Position numbers and translations under genes: made by a program. The notes under the pieces are model-generated. The model saw only the letters and a list, made by a program, of their open reading frames with translations, had not been told where the DNA came from and made no database searches. Of a stretch of 17,788 nucleotides of DNA, positions 14,439 through 17,788 are shown piece after piece. The DNA is from a bacterium (lineage in GTDB: Bacteria > Planctomycetota > UBA1135 > UBA2386). Every line of letters starts with the position of its first letter. Position 1 is the first letter of the stretch. The stretch is taken from the NCBI GenBank assembly GCA_011051855.1, contig DRKG01000280.1, forward strand, positions 1 to 17,788, read 5' to 3'.

Positions 14439-15839
14439 TCACGCCAGCAGTTCGCGCCGCACCTTGCCGAACACGTCCGTCAACCGGAAGTCGCGTCCCT
14501 GGAACTTGTAGGTCAACTGCTTGTGGTCGACGCCGCAAAGGTGCAATAGCGTCGCCTGCAGATCGTGCACGTGGATCGGGTTGTCGACGACTCGGTAACC
14601 GAGGTCGTCGGTCGCACCGATGACCGCACCCCGCTTGACGCCACCGCCAGCCAACAACATCCCGAAGCAGTGCGGGTGGTGGTCGCGCCCCAGATAGCCG
14701 GCCTGGTTGCGCGCCTCGTTCATCGGCGTACGGCCGAACTCGCCGCCCCACACGACCAGCGTGTCGTCGAGCATGCCGCGCCGGTCGAGGTCGGCGATCA
14801 ACGCCGCCAGCGGCCGATCGAGTCGCCGGGCCTGCTTCGGGAACTGCGTGAGCAGATCGTCGTTCGGCCCGGTGCCGTGGATGTCCCAGCCGGCATCGAA
14901 CAGGTGCACGAACCGCACGCCGCGTTCGACCAGCCGCCGCGCCAGCAGGCAGTTGTTGGCGAACGACGCGCGGCCCGGCGTAGCACCGTAGAGGTCGCGC
15001 ACCTCTTCCGGTTCACTGGCGAGGTCGACCGCTTCCGGCACCGATGCCTGCATGCGGAACGCCAACTCGAACTGCGCGATACGGGCCGTCGTCTCGGGAT
15101 CCCCGGCACGCCGTTCGTGCATGCGGTTCAGGTCGTTGAGCGCGTCGAGCGTGCGCCGCCGGCGAGCACGGTCGACCCCGACCGGATTGTCCAGGTACAG
15201 CACCGGCTGGCCGAACGAACGGAACTCGACCCCTTGGTGGACCGACGGCAGAAAGCCCGCACCCCACAGCGCCTTGCCCGCGCTCGGCAGCGCACCGCCG
15301 CTGACCATCACCACGAACGCCGGCAGGTCACGATTCTCGCTGCCGAGGCCATACGACAGCCACGCGCCCATCGACGGCCGCCCCGGGCGCGGCGCACCGG
15401 AGAACAGCAGGTGCTCGGCCGGGGCGTGGTTGAACTGGTCGGTGACCATCGAGCGCACCAAGGTCACCGATTCCATCTGCTGCGCCAGATGCGGAAACAG
15501 CTCGCAGATCTCCTCGCCGTTGCTCGCACGAATCCAGCCGTGCGGATGCCCGAGCAACCTCGGGTGCCCTTTGATGAAGGCGAATCGCTCCTGTTCGAGG
15601 AACTCGGCCGGACACTCCTCACCGTCGTGGCGATCGAGCGCCGGTTTGCGGTCGAACATGTCGAGCGTCGGCGGCGCGCCTTCCATGTGCATGTAGATGA
15701 CGCTCTTCGCGCGCGCTGGGTGGTGCGGCCGCTGCGTCGGATCGCCCGCCGCCGACAGGTCGCGCAGCGCCAGAGCTCCGAGCGACAAGGCCGAATCGCC
15801 GAGAAAGCGCCGCCGACTTGGCTGTGCCTTGGGCGTCAT
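14439..15839 (-). CDS. DUF1501 protein with Tat signal (sulfatase-like fold)
   Basis: Exported protein of 466 residues, full length for the DUF1501 family common in Planctomycetota; related by fold to alkaline phosphatase/sulfatase enzymes, but its reaction is not established. The N-terminus has a twin-arginine motif RRRFLG (9-14) followed by a short hydrophobic stretch ALSLGALAL, so it is probably exported folded. Family landmarks: SVIYMHMEGAPPTLDMFDRK, DQFNHAPAEHLLFSG, FVHLFDAGWDIHG, DDTLVVWGGEFGRTP, GRDHHPHCFGMLLAGGGVK and the C-terminal HDLQATLLHLCGVDHKQLTY. The His/Asp-rich blocks are probably metal-binding. Start ATG 15837-15839 overlaps the stop of the upstream DUF1553 frame by 4 nt (ATGA), the usual two-gene arrangement. 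Its partner gene is broken, so its translation may now depend on ribosomes reaching that distal frame or on independent initiation. Confidence 0.94.
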   Translation of the reverse strand: MTPKAQPSRRRFLGDSALSLGALALRDLSAAGDPTQRPHHPARAKSVIYMHMEGAPPTLDMFDRKPALDRHDGEECPAEFLEQERFAFIKGHPRLLGHPHGWIRASNGEEICELFPHLAQQMESVTLVRSMVTDQFNHAPAEHLLFSGAPRPGRPSMGAWLSYGLGSENRDLPAFVVMVSGGALPSAGKALWGAGFLPSVHQGVEFRSFGQPVLYLDNPVGVDRARRRRTLDALNDLNRMHERRAGDPETTARIAQFELAFRMQASVPEAVDLASEPEEVRDLYGATPGRASFANNCLLARRLVERGVRFVHLFDAGWDIHGTGPNDDLLTQFPKQARRLDRPLAALIADLDRRGMLDDTLVVWGGEFGRTPMNEARNQAGYLGRDHHPHCFGMLLAGGGVKRGAVIGATDDLGYRVVDNPIHVHDLQATLLHLCGVDHKQLTYKFQGRDFRLTDVFGKVRRELLA

Positions 15840-17374
15840 CGTCGGGTCACGAACTCGTCGAGACACAGCACCACGCTGGCGACCAAAGACCAAGCATAGG
15901 TTGCGGACAGCCCGCGGGCGCGCTCGTCATCGAATAGATCGAGCAACCGGGCGACCTCCGTCGGCGTCGGCTCGCGCAGCAGACAGCGGCGCCACATCCA
16001 GGCGATGCCGCGCGCCGGGTCCCTGCCGCCCCGATCGCTCGCCAGCTCGCCGAGCGCACGCGCCGGTTCGAGGAACTGCGGGTCGTTCCACAACACCAAC
16101 GCCTGCAACGGTGTATTGCTGCGCGAGCGGCGCAGCACGCACGCTTCTCTGCTCTGGGCATCGAACAACAGCATTGCCGGGTGCGGACTGGTGCGCCGCC
16201 AGAACGTGTAGAGCGCGCGCCGGTAGCGATCGGGCCCTTCGGCGTCCCGCCACTTCTCGCCGCTGTAGATCTGCATCCACACCCCTTCCGGCTGCGGCGG
16301 CATCACGCTCGGGCCGCCGAGCTGCACGTGCAACAGCCCGGACACCGCGAGCGCCTGGTCGCGCAACTGCTCGGCCGACAGCCGGAATGCCGCACCGCGC
16401 GCGAGCCACACGTTGTCGGGGTCCTGGCGGAGGTGCGCGTCCGTGAGGCGCGACGACTGACCGTAGGTCGCGGACAACACGATCGTGCGCAGCAAATGGC
16501 GCAGTGACCAGCCACCGTCGACGAACTCACACGCGAGCCAGTCGAGCAAGTGCGGGTGCGACGGCGGCTCACCCTGGGTGCCGAAGTCTTCGAGGGTGGT
16601 GACGATGCCGCGGCCGAACAGCTCGCTCCAAATGCGATTGGCGAGCACGCGCGCGGTCAGCGGGTTGTCGGCGGCCATCAGCCATTTCGCCAACCCCAGC
16701 CGATTGCGCGGGAACCCGTCTGGGAACGGCGGCCACACCTTCGGGGTGTCGGCGTGCACGACCTCTCCCTGATCGAGAAAGCTGCCGCGAACGTGCACGT
16801 GCGTGGTGCGGCGCTTCGCCGCCGGCAGCTCGCGCATGATGGGCACCGCCGGTCCACGATGGGCGTCGAGTTCCCGCTCGAGTTCGCGCACGCGCTGGCG
16901 CAGCCCTGCTTCGGCCGCCCCCCACAGCTCGAAGCAGAAACCGCCCGGGCCACCACCGTTGGTGATCTTCAGCAGCAGTTCGTTGTCACCGGCGACGGCA
17001 TCGACCACGACGCGATCCTGATCGGGCCGCGCGGCGCGCGCGACGTTCTTGCGCAACACGGACCGACCGTTCCACCACACCGCGATCGCGTCGTCGCTGC
17101 CGAGCGACAGCGTGACGTTTCCATCCCGCTCGACGGTCACCACCCGATGCAGGTAGAACGCGCTGTTGTCGCCGCGCCAGTTGTGCACCCGACCGTCGAC
17201 GAAGTCGTCCCGCCGCCGCCACCGGCGGCCGGCCTGCTCTTGGTCGAGCCGCACACCGTCGATCTCGGGGGCGAAACGACGTTCGCGCGCGTCATCGAAG
17301 CTATCGGCGGCGATCGGTCCCAACAGATGCCACGGACCGAGCCGCGGCCGCTCACGGCCGACGCCGGCAAGCCG
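15836..17374 (-). pseudogene. DUF1553 (PSD1-type) protein, 3' fragment of a broken gene
   Basis: C-terminal 512 codons of a planctomycete PSD1 protein, in the same frame as the fragment at 17375-17674 and cut off from it by a TAG at 17375-17377. Reading on past the stop gives RLAGVGRERPRLGPWHLLGP and then a beta-sandwich (PA14-like) domain with VTLSLGSDDAIAVWWNG and NELLLKITNGG. A coiled-coil stretch RQRVRELERELDAH follows. DUF1553 comes next: THVHVRGSFLDQGEVV, FPRNRLGLAKWLMAADNPLT, ANRIWSELFGRGIVTTLEDF, LRTIVLSATYGQSS and RRSRSNTPLQALVLWNDPQF, all conserved. A TTG at 17323 could restart translation, but it falls inside the conserved WHLLGP motif and so is not a natural start. The DUF1553 part itself shows no damage, so the break looks recent or the fragment still has a use. 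Confidence 0.82.
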
Positions 17375-17674
17375 CTACCGCAACGTCGTCAGCTCGAGTT
17401 CGATTGCCTTGGTCGCCGCCTGGTCCGCGAGCGTCGGCGGCAAACCGGTCAGGTCGAGCGTGGCCCGCCGCAGCCAGGTCGCGCGATCCGCCGGCGGGGA
17501 CGGCTGAAGACCGTGCTCGCGCATGCGCTGGAGCACGAAGTGATCGAGCGGCGAACGGCCCCAACCATCCGCCGCCGGCACCGCCGGGCGCACGACCGGC
17601 CGGTAGGCCCAGTGGTCGGGTTCTTGGGCCAGCAACGGTACGGCGGCCACCAGGGCGAGGAGCGGGCTGGTCAC
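17375..17674 (-). pseudogene. DUF1549 N-terminal remnant, 5' fragment of the broken PSD1-type gene
   Basis: 99 codons ending in TAG. The signal peptide is residues 1-16 (TSPLLALVAAVPLLA before QEPD). HWAYRPVVRPAVP (21-33), SPLDHFVLQRMREHGLQPSP (41-60) and WLRRATLDLTGLPPT (67-81) are the canonical opening of DUF1549. Right after LTGLPPT the rest of DUF1549, normally some 150-250 residues with the HWLD/ARYAD and cytochrome-like CxxCH region, is missing; the frame jumps to ADQAATKAIELELTTLR, which reads like the linker that normally follows the domain. So there are two lesions: an internal in-frame deletion and a nonsense codon. I chose the GTG at 17672-17674 (GAGG 6 nt upstream) over a GTG at 17713. 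Confidence 0.82.
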
Positions 17675-17788
17675 GGCGAACCTCGATTGTCGGCCGGCGT
17701 CCCCCCGCGGCACAAGAGGCCCACCGGATCCCGTGGCGGCCGCGACCCTCGGTCGGCCGCTTCAGGCAGCGGCCACGGCCAGCGCGCA
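17675..17788. other. Right-edge sequence without an assigned gene
   Basis: Upstream region of the broken PSD1-type gene. On the minus strand the first eight codons from the edge read CALAVAAA followed by TGA (17762-17764), which could be the very end of another gene or chance. I see no promoter, terminator or RNA gene. Confidence 0.4.
17681..17684 (-). promoter_or_regulatory. Shine-Dalgarno GAGG of the PSD1-type gene
   Basis: Minus-strand GAGG with 6 nt to the GTG at 17674. It supports that start, which places the hydrophobic signal peptide at the very N-terminus. Confidence 0.55.

Noticed and set aside
10844..15899. Long plus-strand open frames opposite the kinase, caspase-like and DUF1501 genes (10844-12379, 12442-13551, 14565-15899)
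   Set aside because: Low-complexity translations, no start signals and no motifs, against strong family matches on the other strand.
17375..17377. TAG at 17375 as a recoded sense codon
   Set aside because: The mutase gene uses TAG as its stop, no recoding structure or selenocysteine-type signal is apparent, and the DUF1549 core is also deleted, which favours decay.
17762..17788. C-terminal end of another minus-strand gene at the right edge
   Set aside because: Only eight codons (CALAVAAA, stop) are visible, too few to support a gene.

Overview
This is a high-GC bacterial window that most likely comes from a member of the Planctomycetota. The evidence is three markers typical of that group: a DUF1501 protein with a Tat signal next to a DUF1549/DUF1553 (PSD1-type) gene, a very large exported protein with a PVC-type haem-binding C-terminus, and a transmembrane Ser/Thr kinase paired with a caspase-like protein. 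The assignment is inferred from gene content; there is no rRNA or tRNA here to confirm it.

Layout. 1-3333 (minus strand): three tightly packed glycosyltransferase genes, a COG4671/MurG-like enzyme followed by two GT4-type enzymes, the last running off the left edge. 3496-4251 (minus): a phosphoglycerate mutase. 4265-4457: first copy of a structured dispersed repeat. 4479-5837 (minus): an exported class C beta-lactamase-fold serine hydrolase, in a stretch visibly poorer in GC than its surroundings. 5838-6139: divergent promoter region with a short GGAGGC tandem repeat. 6140-9439 (plus): PVC-type sugar-dehydrogenase-like/HEAT/cytochrome c protein, overlapping by 18 nt the convergent small membrane protein (DUF3817 family) at 9422-9730. 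9788-13635 (minus): a Ser/Thr kinase and an exported caspase-like protein whose reading frames share one base. 13648-13801: second copy of the structured repeat. 13854-14405 (plus): an HD-domain predicted phosphohydrolase. 14439-17674 (minus): a DUF1501 gene preceded by a broken DUF1549/DUF1553 gene. The last 114 nt hold nothing I can assign.

How genes may work together. The glycosyltransferases look like part of a larger envelope or exopolysaccharide locus extending to the left. The kinase and caspase-like genes are translationally coupled and should be made together; a membrane kinase with an extracytoplasmic tail plus an exported caspase-fold protein is the best candidate here for an uncharacterised signalling or proteolysis system. 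DUF1549/DUF1553 and DUF1501 normally form a two-gene unit. Here the first gene has lost the core of DUF1549 and carries an in-frame TAG, so it is probably a pseudogene, while the second is intact and overlaps it by 4 nt.

The most unusual non-coding signal is the repeat near 4265 and 13648. Its outer arms pair almost completely if G-U wobble pairs are allowed on the plus strand only, and copy 2 has a perfect 20-bp inner stem. The two copies differ by exactly 47 nt of extra palindromic sequence.
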